Source of the DNA: Jaaginema sp046541115
GTDB taxonomy: Bacteria; Cyanobacteriota; Cyanobacteriia; Cyanobacteriales; Spirulinaceae
Assembly: GCA_046541115.1 (NCBI GenBank)
Contig: JBKHDX010000012.1
Span: forward strand, 1 to 36,990
Length of the DNA: 36,990 nucleotides
Direction: 5' to 3'
Shown here: piece by piece, positions 1 through 7,308 of the stretch
Position numbering within the stretch: the first letter of the stretch is position 1
How the letters are laid out: every line of letters starts with the position of its first letter
Translations under genes and position numbers: made by a program
The notes under the pieces: generated by a model
Database searches by the model: none
Told to the model about the DNA's origin: nothing
What the model saw: the letters and a program-made list of their open reading frames with translations, nothing else

Positions 1-211
1 AGAACTTCAAGTAGAGTCTTTGGATTTAGAAAGGGAAGATTGGGATGAGTTTGAAGACAGTTCTACCCCAGAAACAACGGAAACCCCAGATTTAGACTTG
101 ATGGCGGACGAAGACTGGGGAGACTTGGACGAAACACCTTCAACCGAAACCCCCTCAGAACTTCAAGTAGAGTCTTTGGATTTAGAAAGGGAAGATTGGG
201 ATGAGTTTGAA
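1..211 (+). repeat. Exact 55-nt direct repeat, 156-nt period, inside acidic gene
   Basis: Positions 1-55 and 157-211 are identical. The 156-nt spacing is exactly 52 codons, so this is an in-frame duplication of a protein repeat. The lack of synonymous change points to a recent duplication or to gene conversion. More copies may lie upstream of the window. Confidence 0.85.
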
Positions 212-862
212 AATATATCTTCTGTTGAAACCCCAGTGAATGGGGATGTGGATGCTTGGGATGCTGATACAGAAGTGGGTAGTTTAGAAGAAGACAGTCA
301 AGGTGAATTTGACTTATCTGATTCGGCTACAACCGATCTTTTTGCCTCAGAGGAGACAGAATCGCCTTTTATGCCGTCACCGCCAGAAATCAGCAATGAT
401 GAGGAAGATTGGCTGAACGAATCAAGTCCCTTTGCAGAAGATACAACATCTAAATCGGAAGCGGTGGATTTGGGCAGTGAGGAAGAATGGGAAGATTTTG
501 AATCCCTCGATCCGTTTGCATCTCTTAGTACAGAAGCGACGACTGACAGCAGCCCCGATTTAGTAGAAGATTGGGACGATTTTGCCCCAGAAGAACTAGA
601 ACCTTATCCTAAGTCTGAGTCGTTTGGGGGCGATTCTGAGTTAGACTCGTTGAATCAAGCTGACTCAGAGCCGACGGACGCGATCGCGATGCCTCCCCCG
701 CAAGAAAATTGGGACGAAACCGATTGGAGTGACGAAACGGTGTTTGGCTCTGATTTTTCTGATGATAATACAGATGAGGAAGATGACGATTTATTTAGTG
801 GTCTAACGGCGATTCAAAGAAAGCCGAAACCCCCTGAAGATGAGTCATTTTCAAACGAATGA
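2..862 (+). CDS. Acidic Trp-motif repeat protein (5' end outside window)
   Basis: The frame is open from the first bases, and residues before the first possible start (TTG at 20) match an internal repeat, so the gene begins upstream of the window. The visible 287 residues are very rich in Asp, Glu, Ser and Thr. They carry about eight copies of a short acidic motif around one Trp: EDWDEFE, EDWGDLD, EEWEDFE, EDWDDF and variants. A 55-nt stretch is repeated exactly with a 156-nt (52-codon) period. No enzymatic domain, signal peptide or membrane segment is visible. It probably is an intrinsically disordered, low-complexity protein with regularly spaced hydrophobic anchors. The next gene follows after 20 nt and may be co-transcribed. 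I do not recognise a family and its function is unknown. Confidence 0.75.
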   Translation, partial: ELQVESLDLEREDWDEFEDSSTPETTETPDLDLMADEDWGDLDETPSTETPSELQVESLDLEREDWDEFENISSVETPVNGDVDAWDADTEVGSLEEDSQGEFDLSDSATTDLFASEETESPFMPSPPEISNDEEDWLNESSPFAEDTTSKSEAVDLGSEEEWEDFESLDPFASLSTEATTDSSPDLVEDWDDFAPEELEPYPKSESFGGDSELDSLNQADSEPTDAIAMPPPQENWDETDWSDETVFGSDFSDDNTDEEDDDLFSGLTAIQRKPKPPEDESFSNE

Positions 863-882
863 GGTTGTGAAGGAGTGTTGAT

Positions 883-1689
883 GTGGCGAGAAAATCCGGT
901 CATAAATCCCAAAATGAACGCAATTCCCCATCATCCCAGATGACGACGGGTAAAGCACCAGGATCGCTGGTCAATTCCCAAACCGTTGATTTTATCAATT
1001 CCCTGAGTGGGGTTTTGATGGAAATGACGGCTTTAGAAGTCAATACGATGATTGTTGAGGAGATTGCCGGGGATAAGTTTATTCCTTGGGAGAGTTATCG
1101 CGATATCTACGAGATTTCTCCTAGTTTTCTCGAAGAATCTGCCATTCATCCCACCCTGCGCGATCGCTATCTGGATTTGCGTCACAACCTCGAACGAGAA
1201 TACGCCATGCTGATCAGTAACCCTGATTCGTCCCTATATGACGCTCAGACGGCAGCTTTGGACATGAGCGAGAATCCTCTACCCAGTCCCTTTCAACCAG
1301 GGTCATCGGCGGAAATTGTGCGGGTACAGCTACTTTTGAGCGATAGCCGCTTTCTGCGGAATTTACGCAAACAAGCGGAGTTGAAAATTTGTTGGGATCG
1401 TCGCAATCGAGCGTTAAAGCGTCTCGCGGCCAGTCGTCCCGATTTACCTCCCGCGACGATTGCCAAGGCGATTAAAACGGATTTAATTTACGCTCAAACC
1501 ATTGTGCAACTCGATGGTGATATTATCAATCGTTACAGCGAAGAAGCGATCGCCCATCCCCATCGCGACATTCTGTTAAAAATTCATCACGACAGCGTAG
1601 AAGCCGGGGAACGACAATGGCGAGGTATTCTCGGTTTTGTGTTAGAAATTCTGCAAAATGCCTTTGGTTCTTCTCGCGATCGCGGCTAG
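883..1689 (+). CDS. Uncharacterised helical protein, 268 aa
   Basis: It starts at GTG 883, with AAGGAG about 7 nt upstream supporting that choice over the out-of-frame ATG at 881. The first ~35 residues are basic, polar and Ser/Gln-rich, probably a flexible tail. The rest is mixed helical, with a charged Arg/Lys-rich middle (about residues 145-190) and an amphipathic C-terminus (residues ~225-262). There is no signal peptide, membrane span or nucleotide-binding motif. It lies 20 nt after the acidic repeat gene and is likely in the same transcript. I do not recognise the family. A DNA- or protein-binding role would be guesswork based on the basic helical composition. Confidence 0.75.
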   Translation: MARKSGHKSQNERNSPSSQMTTGKAPGSLVNSQTVDFINSLSGVLMEMTALEVNTMIVEEIAGDKFIPWESYRDIYEISPSFLEESAIHPTLRDRYLDLRHNLEREYAMLISNPDSSLYDAQTAALDMSENPLPSPFQPGSSAEIVRVQLLLSDSRFLRNLRKQAELKICWDRRNRALKRLAASRPDLPPATIAKAIKTDLIYAQTIVQLDGDIINRYSEEAIAHPHRDILLKIHHDSVEAGERQWRGILGFVLEILQNAFGSSRDRG

Positions 1690-1785
1690 TTTTTAGCACA
1701 ATCACGAGAAGGTTTTTCCGAAGATTGACTGTTTTTTTGTTATGGGTTGTTGGTTGTTAGTTGTTCGCTTTGGATGGTATTAATT

Positions 1786-1904
1786 TCCCCCTTCAAAGTG
1801 GGTTAGAAAGTTTGGCCTGGAGGGCAGATTAAAAAAAGGCTGAATACGCTTGCTGTATGGGCATTACAGCCCGAAAATGCCAATTTAACTTTTCACTCGA
1901 GAGT
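1786..1904 (+). repeat. Diverged ~120-bp intergenic repeat, copy 1
   Basis: This block aligns in order with the reverse complement of about 22845-22963. Shared blocks include AGGGCAGA, an A-rich run, ACGCTT, ATTACAGCCC or TTACAGCCC followed by AAAA, AATTTAAC, TTTCAC and CGAGAG, with small indels between them. Neither copy has a convincing ORF. It fills most of the 270-nt gap before the gene at 1960. The preceding bases 1740-1765 are TTGGTTG-type short repeats. Confidence 0.6.
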
Positions 1905-1959
1905 CAACAGTAATCAGTTTTGCTATAACGATTGGGGAATTCTGGGATTATTAAAAACC

Positions 1960-2652
1960 GTGGAAAAAGCTGTTGTTCGTTTGTCTTCTTCTACTCTTGC
2001 TCAAGATTTACATATTGAGCGATGGTTGCGGATTCGTAAAGAAAAAGTTGATGCTAAAAATACGATTGTGCATGGGTTTGAGTTTAATCTAAATGCTAAT
2101 CAACTTGCCCATTTAAAAGCCGCAAAAGAACAAGGTGAAGTCTTGATCGTACCGCCGAAAATGGCTCAAGAAATCCGCTACTATACTTTGTTTTCTCCGG
2201 TACTGATTTTTTCCACCTTTTATCAAAAAGAATTGGTGTTTCGCAGTGCGATCTCGTTAGAGGGTGATGTGGTTAACCAGGTGCGTCACGATTGTTTGGA
2301 ACGACAAGAGTTAGCCGTCGCGATCGCGTCAATTCATCATTGGCTGATTCAAGAATTAATCGCCCAAGTTCCCCTACAATACAAACGTTTAGGAACGCGC
2401 TTGGCTTGGGTTTTAGCGATTCTGATTGTCGCAGTTAGCTTGCTAATTAGTTTGGTTAATTTTCAAGTTTTAAATCCACTTTTTTGGCTATTACCTTTCG
2501 TGGCGATTTGGCTATTTGCTGAAGGGATTAAACGTATAATTTGGCTACTATTACCTTATTTTCGTCGTTGGTTACTGCGTCAGATGTTAGCAGGGCGATT
2601 TTCTCGTCATTATAAATCGCGGCAGTTTGTCTTGAATTTATTAACGAAATAA
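1960..2652 (+). CDS. Uncharacterised two-helix membrane protein, 230 aa
   Basis: The start is taken as GTG 1960. No clear ribosome-binding site is visible, so the true start could differ by a few codons. The N-terminal ~140 residues look soluble, with mixed strand and helix. They are followed by two membrane helices at about residues 147-168 and 173-196, and a short Arg/Lys-rich tail with the sequence YFRRWLLRQ. The tail charge predicts cytosolic N- and C-termini around a hairpin anchor. I do not recognise the family. The upstream gap is a dispersed repeat and the downstream gap is palindromic repeat sequence, so it is probably transcribed alone. Confidence 0.7.
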   Translation: MEKAVVRLSSSTLAQDLHIERWLRIRKEKVDAKNTIVHGFEFNLNANQLAHLKAAKEQGEVLIVPPKMAQEIRYYTLFSPVLIFSTFYQKELVFRSAISLEGDVVNQVRHDCLERQELAVAIASIHHWLIQELIAQVPLQYKRLGTRLAWVLAILIVAVSLLISLVNFQVLNPLFWLLPFVAIWLFAEGIKRIIWLLLPYFRRWLLRQMLAGRFSRHYKSRQFVLNLLTK

Positions 2653-2657
2653 AAATT

Positions 2658-2769
2658 GCTATAGCGCTACGATCGTGGCTTGGGACATCAAGAATAGGCT
2701 CGCGCGCCCTTAGATGGTGGGCGATGCCCACCCTACACAATGTTCTAATGCGCGTGCTGTAGCGCTATA
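2658..2769. repeat. Intergenic palindromic repeat bounded by inverted 11-mers
   Basis: TATAGCGCTAC (2660-2670) is inverted exactly as GTAGCGCTATA (2759-2769). Between them is a perfect hairpin, GGTGGGC/GCCCACC (2716-2732), followed by CCCTACAC. The 13-mer at 2750-2762 recurs inverted at 22083-22095, and TGTAGGG-plus-palindrome modules recur near 25736 and 34170. It looks like a small non-autonomous dispersed repeat. Confidence 0.6.
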
Positions 2770-2837
2770 AGATGCGATTGATTTTTGAAAATTAATGGGA
2801 TGGGACTGCGACAATTTCCTATAATATTTAAATTTAA

Positions 2838-4034
2838 TTATTCATCTAAAAAACCCTGTATGGTCGCTTCAAACTGTTGTGCTAAACTCGTCACCGTTTT
2901 AGTTTTATCTTGCTTATAATCCTCAAAATAATCTTTAAGATTAATCGGATTTCCCAAGCGACAAATTGCGTGACGATAGCCTTTTGGGGGCGGTTGGTTA
3001 ATGCCAAAAATCTCTCGTTCTAAACGGATTAGGGTGTCGAGGAAACGCTCTTGGGTGGGGGCAGAAGCCACATAACCGTCATAAATGGCGTCAAAGTTCA
3101 GCAAGCGAATTGTAGCGTTGTATAGGTCATCCTGAGTCCAGTTTTGGGGGGATTCCCAGTTGATGGTTACGTCGTCTAAAGTGGCTTGAATTTTGTACAC
3201 GCGCTCCCGTATCGGTAAATTATCACCTTTGGGTAAATTGAGTTCATTTTCGCAACGATTGACGACTTTTTGCTTTAGTGTATTAATGCGATCGTTCCAA
3301 TCTGATGACGAATTTTGCGGGGGATGTAAGTCATATTCTGTCTCGATATTGGACAAAACTCGATGCGCGATCGCCCGCAACCGAGGATAAAATTCTGTTG
3401 TATCGGGAGACAAGTTTAATGCTTTTTCTAAACGAATTAAACTTTGTTCGATAACCGCTTGCATGGGTTGGGGATAGCGATATTTTAAACTGACTGGAAT
3501 AATATAAAAGTCCGGCACAGTTTGACTTTGTTTCGCTAAACGATTCATGGCTTGTAGAGGGATTTGAATTGCTCCGGTGCGAAAGGGCATTACCGTATCA
3601 TTTTGAAAAGAACAACCCCCTTCAGGAAAAATCACTAAACGCGATCGCGGTTGGGTTAATAAATCTAAAGTAGTAGCAATACTGGTGCGATCTGCTAAAC
3701 CTCGACGAATGGAATAACAGCCCAAGCGAGGCATAATACCGCCAAAAACTCCCTCAAATGCTTCTTGCGCCACCATGTAATGAAATAGCTCTCCTAAGCG
3801 TCCCGAAAGAGCAAACATGGCAATCCCATCCTGAAACGAGGGATGATTGCACAATAACACCCAACGTTCATGGCGTAAAGCTTTGACTTTCGCGAGATCG
3901 TCTTCGGAAACTTTGAGATTAAATTGATAAAATAAATAAGTTCCTAAAGGCGTAATGCTTTGAGCAATACGAGTGAGTAAAGGGTTTATATTTGGGGCAT
4001 AAAAATTTTTCGATTTGTCTTCCTTTTGAGCCAT
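2838..4034 (-). CDS. PlsC-family 1-acylglycerol-3-phosphate acyltransferase
   Basis: This is predicted to transfer an acyl group to lysophosphatidic acid or a related acceptor at the membrane, in glycerolipid synthesis. The catalytic HX4D motif is present as HPSFQD (H64, D69) after the hydrophobic segment WVLLCN. The phosphate-binding block FPEGG is at residues 136-140 and a later PVSLKY block fits the family. At 398 aa it is longer than the usual ~240 aa; the extra C-terminal ~170 residues are charged and helical and have no motif I know. There is no clear long transmembrane helix, so it may bind the membrane peripherally. The substrate cannot be read from the sequence, and a role in another acyl transfer is possible. 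It is flanked by opposite-strand genes and is probably monocistronic. Confidence 0.85.
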   Translation of the reverse strand: MAQKEDKSKNFYAPNINPLLTRIAQSITPLGTYLFYQFNLKVSEDDLAKVKALRHERWVLLCNHPSFQDGIAMFALSGRLGELFHYMVAQEAFEGVFGGIMPRLGCYSIRRGLADRTSIATTLDLLTQPRSRLVIFPEGGCSFQNDTVMPFRTGAIQIPLQAMNRLAKQSQTVPDFYIIPVSLKYRYPQPMQAVIEQSLIRLEKALNLSPDTTEFYPRLRAIAHRVLSNIETEYDLHPPQNSSSDWNDRINTLKQKVVNRCENELNLPKGDNLPIRERVYKIQATLDDVTINWESPQNWTQDDLYNATIRLLNFDAIYDGYVASAPTQERFLDTLIRLEREIFGINQPPPKGYRHAICRLGNPINLKDYFEDYKQDKTKTVTSLAQQFEATIQGFLDE

Positions 4035-4237
4035 AAAATTCCTTTTTTTGTTTTTAAGTATAATGAAAAAATAAATAGAATCAGGAAAAATACCGGCTTC
4101 TCATTCAGAACATAATTTTTCAAAGTCAATCATAAAATGTCAAAATAAATCAAATACCTCTGTGGTATGAAGTAAGCAATAAAACCAATACTTAAACTAA
4201 AAGAGTTAATAAGTGAAGTTTAATTACTCGTTATTTT

Positions 4238-4423
4238 ATGACACGTCATCACCAAAATACCGTATTAATTGCCAGTTTAGTCGGATTAAGCTCGTTAATC
4301 AGTCAGTCTGCTTTTGCTCAAAAACAAACCCAGTCCAATGACGAGACTTCTTCGGTATCAGCCACTTACTTCAACTCAGCTTCTTCGCAGTCCGCAAATG
4401 CCATTCAGCATTTTAAGACTTAG
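4238..4423 (+). CDS. Small exported protein, 61 aa
   Basis: The ORF encodes a basic N-terminus (MTRHHQ), a hydrophobic stretch (about residues 9-25) and an AFA-Q signal-peptidase I site, leaving a mature peptide of about 33 residues rich in Ser, Gln, Thr and Asn. The signal peptide is the main reason to believe the gene; no family is recognised. The upstream ~200 nt are AT-rich without a clear promoter. Mature peptides this short and polar could be envelope or secreted peptides, but this is inference. Confidence 0.5.
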   Translation: MTRHHQNTVLIASLVGLSSLISQSAFAQKQTQSNDETSSVSATYFNSASSQSANAIQHFKT

Positions 4424-4559
4424 TTGGATTCTAGGGGCTTTTTAGATGGGATTCCCCAGATTTCCAATTCACGAGGCGGTTGATATTAGTAGTTTTTAAG
4501 GGGAATAATATCAAATCTGAAAAAACAATCACAGTTTTAGAACTCCGGTTAAGACAGGC

Positions 4560-5036
4560 TTATGCGACAACCCGATCGAAGAAATCCCCGCGTCGCAATA
4601 CCGTCATATCTTCTTCATCCAAGGAAACCGGAGTTCCACTGCGAATCAACTCCGCAAAATCTTCGTTGGGAACCATAAAACATAAGGCATACAAGCGTCC
4701 CGATCCGGTGTTGCGAATTTCGTGAATGCCTGTCGGGGGAACCAGCAAACTGTCTCCGGCTTGAATGGGAATACTTTTACCGTCACATAAGGCGATTCCT
4801 TGACCTTTGAGGACAAAAAACATCTCAACAGCAATCTGGTGGCGATTAGGAGGGGTTTTGCCGCCAGGATCGAAGATTTCCACGCAAAAGGTTAATGATG
4901 TCCCAGACGCATTAGGATCGAAGACTAAGGCGAGACGATTGGTGTCCCCTGGGCTAATGCGGTAGGCTTGATAATCCTTGGGGGATTTAACCACGGGAAG
5001 GACGCAGCGATCGCGAATCGAGAGAGGATGAGTCAT
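4560..5036 (-). CDS. Cupin domain protein, 158 aa
   Basis: This is a single-domain cupin. Motif 1 is degenerate (NRHQIAVEMFFVLKGQG, with H66 and E71). Motif 2 is better kept (GDSLLVPPTGIHEIRN, with H105). The His/Glu set can bind a metal, but loss of the usual second His in motif 1 makes activity uncertain. The length fits Cupin_2 proteins. It ends at 4560 with sequence matching the end of the fold, and starts at ATG 5036 followed by a polar N-terminus. Cupins of this kind are isomerases, dioxygenases or ligand sensors; nothing here decides which. It lies 230 nt from murD on the same strand with an intervening short-repeat array, so co-transcription is uncertain. Confidence 0.8.
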   Translation of the reverse strand: MTHPLSIRDRCVLPVVKSPKDYQAYRISPGDTNRLALVFDPNASGTSLTFCVEIFDPGGKTPPNRHQIAVEMFFVLKGQGIALCDGKSIPIQAGDSLLVPPTGIHEIRNTGSGRLYALCFMVPNEDFAELIRSGTPVSLDEEDMTVLRRGDFFDRVVA

Positions 5037-5140
5037 GGCGGATTGGTTCGCTCTGAGTTGTCAGATAGGTTCCACTAGCCTTATTTTTACCTGAGTTTTA
5101 CAGATGAGGGTATTTTTGAAGTTTTGTAAAGGGTTTTTAA

Positions 5141-5265
5141 CCAGTTACCAGTTACCAGTTACCAATTACCAATTACCAGTTACCAATTACCAATTACCAA
5201 TTACCAATTGAGGGATTTTGGCAAACACCAATAACCAATAACCGACAACCAACAACAAACAACAA
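5141..5265. repeat. Composite heptanucleotide repeat array
   Basis: There are ten consecutive 7-nt units CCARTTA (R = A or G) at 5141-5210, then a unique spacer beginning GAGGGATTTTGGC, then units of the type ATAACCA/CAACAAA at about 5226-5265. It lies just beyond the murD stop codon. The same array-spacer-array structure recurs at 16131-16243 and, inverted, at 34065-34149. Confidence 0.9.
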
Positions 5266-5266
5266 A

Positions 5267-6619
5267 TCACAATTGCAAACATAATTCGCGAAAGCGATCG
5301 CCCCGATGTTCAAAACTGCGATATTGGTCAAAACTGGCACAAGCGGGAGATAGTAAAACCACCGCTACATCCAGGGTGGGTATCAACTCGCGCGATCGCG
5401 TCACGGCATTTTCTAAGGTTTCGACAATCTCAAACTCTTTGTAACCAGATTCCTGTAAGCGTTGGGCAAACTGAGACGCAGCTTCACCGATTAACAACAC
5501 CTTCGCCGCTTTTTCGTGGATAGTTGCGATCCAAGCGGTGTCATCTCCGGCTTTGGCTTCTCCTCCTGCAATTAAAATTGCCGGGGCTTTGACGGATGCT
5601 AACCCCACTTGGGCAGCATCGTAGTTGGTGGCTTTGCTGTCGTTGATAAAATCGACATTATCATGGGTACAGATTAATTCTAAGCGATGTGGCACACCTG
5701 GAAACGTCTCTAGGGCATGGGCGATCGCGTTTTTGTCAATTCCAGCTAAACGGGCAGCAGCCACGGCCAGCAGTAAATTTTGGCGGTTGTGGGAACCCAC
5801 CATTTTCAGTAAATTGGCGTTGACAATGATTTCGTCAAAGGCCACAATCCGATCGTCAGCATCGAGGTAAACTCCCCGTTGAGGCGGACATAATAAGCGA
5901 TCGCGTCCTTTCACACTTGTCCAAACGGCTTTCGGCCATTGACTCAAGCCCACATTGCACAGATGAGGGTCATCCCCATTCAAAACCTGTTGATGCGATC
6001 GCACCAGCAAAGAAGCCTTGATTTTGTAATAATTATCGAGGGTATAGTGGCGATTGAGGTGATCTGGGGTGAAAGTTGTCCATAAGCCAATCTGGGGGGC
6101 AAGTTCTACGGAAGATTCAATTTGATAACTGCTGATTTCGGCAATAATCCAATCAAATTTGGTGTTTTTCAGGGCTAACTCGCAAGCCGCCTGGCCGATA
6201 TTACCGCAAGCGGGGGCATGAAGTCCCGCCGCTTGAAAAATCGCTGCGGTTAAGGCGGTGGTGGTGGTTTTACCATTGGTTCCGGTAATACCCACCCAAG
6301 GAAATGACTGCAAATTACGCCAAGCCAGTTCCATTTCACCAATGGTATCAATGTGATGCGATCGCGCTTCTGCTAAAACTGGAACATCCCAGGGAACCCC
6401 CGGACTGACGACAATCAAATCCAGAGTAGAAGCCGTTGGTAACGCGAAATCATCTCCGAGTTTGACGGTAATTCCTTCAGCATTTAACTGTTGTTGTAGG
6501 GGAATTAATGTTTCTGAAGTGGCGCGATCGCTCAACGTCACTTCCCATCCTTGCTGTTTTAATAATTTGGCGGCTGCAATCCCCGATCGCCCTAATCCGA
6601 TAATAGAAGCTTTTGGCAT
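5267..6619 (-). CDS. murD: UDP-N-acetylmuramoylalanine-D-glutamate ligase
   Basis: This cytosolic ATP-dependent ligase adds D-Glu to UDP-MurNAc-L-Ala in peptidoglycan synthesis. The N-terminal Rossmann-like domain begins SIIGLGRSGIAAAKLL. The central domain has the Mur-ligase ATP loop GITGTNGKTTTT (about residues 110-121), and the C-terminal domain contains FPGVPHRLE and NDSKATN blocks typical of MurD. The length of 450 aa is normal and the gene looks intact. The ATG at 6619 places the first beta strand at residues 4-9, as expected. It is a single gene here, not part of a dcw cluster, as is common in cyanobacteria. The stop codon lies inside short-repeat sequence. Confidence 0.96.
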   Translation of the reverse strand: MPKASIIGLGRSGIAAAKLLKQQGWEVTLSDRATSETLIPLQQQLNAEGITVKLGDDFALPTASTLDLIVVSPGVPWDVPVLAEARSHHIDTIGEMELAWRNLQSFPWVGITGTNGKTTTTALTAAIFQAAGLHAPACGNIGQAACELALKNTKFDWIIAEISSYQIESSVELAPQIGLWTTFTPDHLNRHYTLDNYYKIKASLLVRSHQQVLNGDDPHLCNVGLSQWPKAVWTSVKGRDRLLCPPQRGVYLDADDRIVAFDEIIVNANLLKMVGSHNRQNLLLAVAAARLAGIDKNAIAHALETFPGVPHRLELICTHDNVDFINDSKATNYDAAQVGLASVKAPAILIAGGEAKAGDDTAWIATIHEKAAKVLLIGEAASQFAQRLQESGYKEFEIVETLENAVTRSRELIPTLDVAVVLLSPACASFDQYRSFEHRGDRFRELCLQL

Positions 6620-6774
6620 AAATCAACGACCAATTACCCTGGTTGGCAAACTGTTCTTAACGATAGTACCGCTTTTTGGGTCGTTCCACGGACGGAGGTA
6701 AGGCCCGATCTGGGATTTTAAAATGAAAATGAAGGCGTACCCACTGTTCCCACGATCTCCATGGATAGACCAAC

Positions 6775-7308
6775 ATGAGCGAGCAAAAATACACCCAACC
6801 CCAACTGCGTCAACAAATCAAAGACGAGTTGATGCACTCAGACAAAGGCGGCAAACCGGGTCAATGGTCGGCCCGCAAAAGTCAGCTTTTGGTGCAAGAA
6901 TATGAAAAACAAGGGGGCGGCTATCAAGGGGAAAAGGACGAAGCGGCCAAGTCTTTAGAAGCCTGGACTCAGCAAGATTGGCAAACCCAATCGGGGGATG
7001 CTAAAGCCAGAAAAGACGGGAAAACTAAGCGCTATTTGCCCAAAGCCGTTTGGAATCGTCTCAGCGAGTCCGAAAAGCAAGAAGTCGAACAATGCAAGCA
7101 AAAGCAATCTCAAAACGGCCAGCAGTATGTAGAATGGACTCCTGCGGTCAAACGAGCCATGGCTGAAATCGAGCAAGATGAGGACAGTTTAGCCGATTTG
7201 ACCCAAGCTGAATTATACGATTTAGCTCGCGATCGCGACATCTCCGGACGCAGCAACATGAACAAAAACGAGCTAATTTCCGCCCTTGGTCAGTCCTCAG
7301 CTTCATAA
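6775..7308 (+). CDS. DUF5872 / Rho_N-like domain protein, 177 aa
   Basis: Residues 1 to ~115 match my memory of the DUF5872 family: a YTQPQLR start, the KGGKPGQWSARKSQLL block, YEKQGGGY, then EAWTQQDW and KRYLP. The last ~35 residues (LTQAELYDLARDRDI, then MNKNELISAL) resemble the Rho N-terminal/SAP-like helix-extended-helix fold, which often binds nucleic acid. The protein is highly charged, soluble and rich in Lys and Gln. A nucleic-acid-associated role is plausible but unproven. The ATG at 6775 is preceded by a short untranslated stretch without a strong ribosome-binding site. Its last 19 nt overlap, on the opposite strand, the end of the membrane-protein gene. Confidence 0.8.
   Translation: MSEQKYTQPQLRQQIKDELMHSDKGGKPGQWSARKSQLLVQEYEKQGGGYQGEKDEAAKSLEAWTQQDWQTQSGDAKARKDGKTKRYLPKAVWNRLSESEKQEVEQCKQKQSQNGQQYVEWTPAVKRAMAEIEQDEDSLADLTQAELYDLARDRDISGRSNMNKNELISALGQSSAS

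Noticed and set aside
5141..5265. Possible CRISPR array
   Set aside because: The unit is only 7 nt and there are no spacers of uniform length; no cas genes are nearby.
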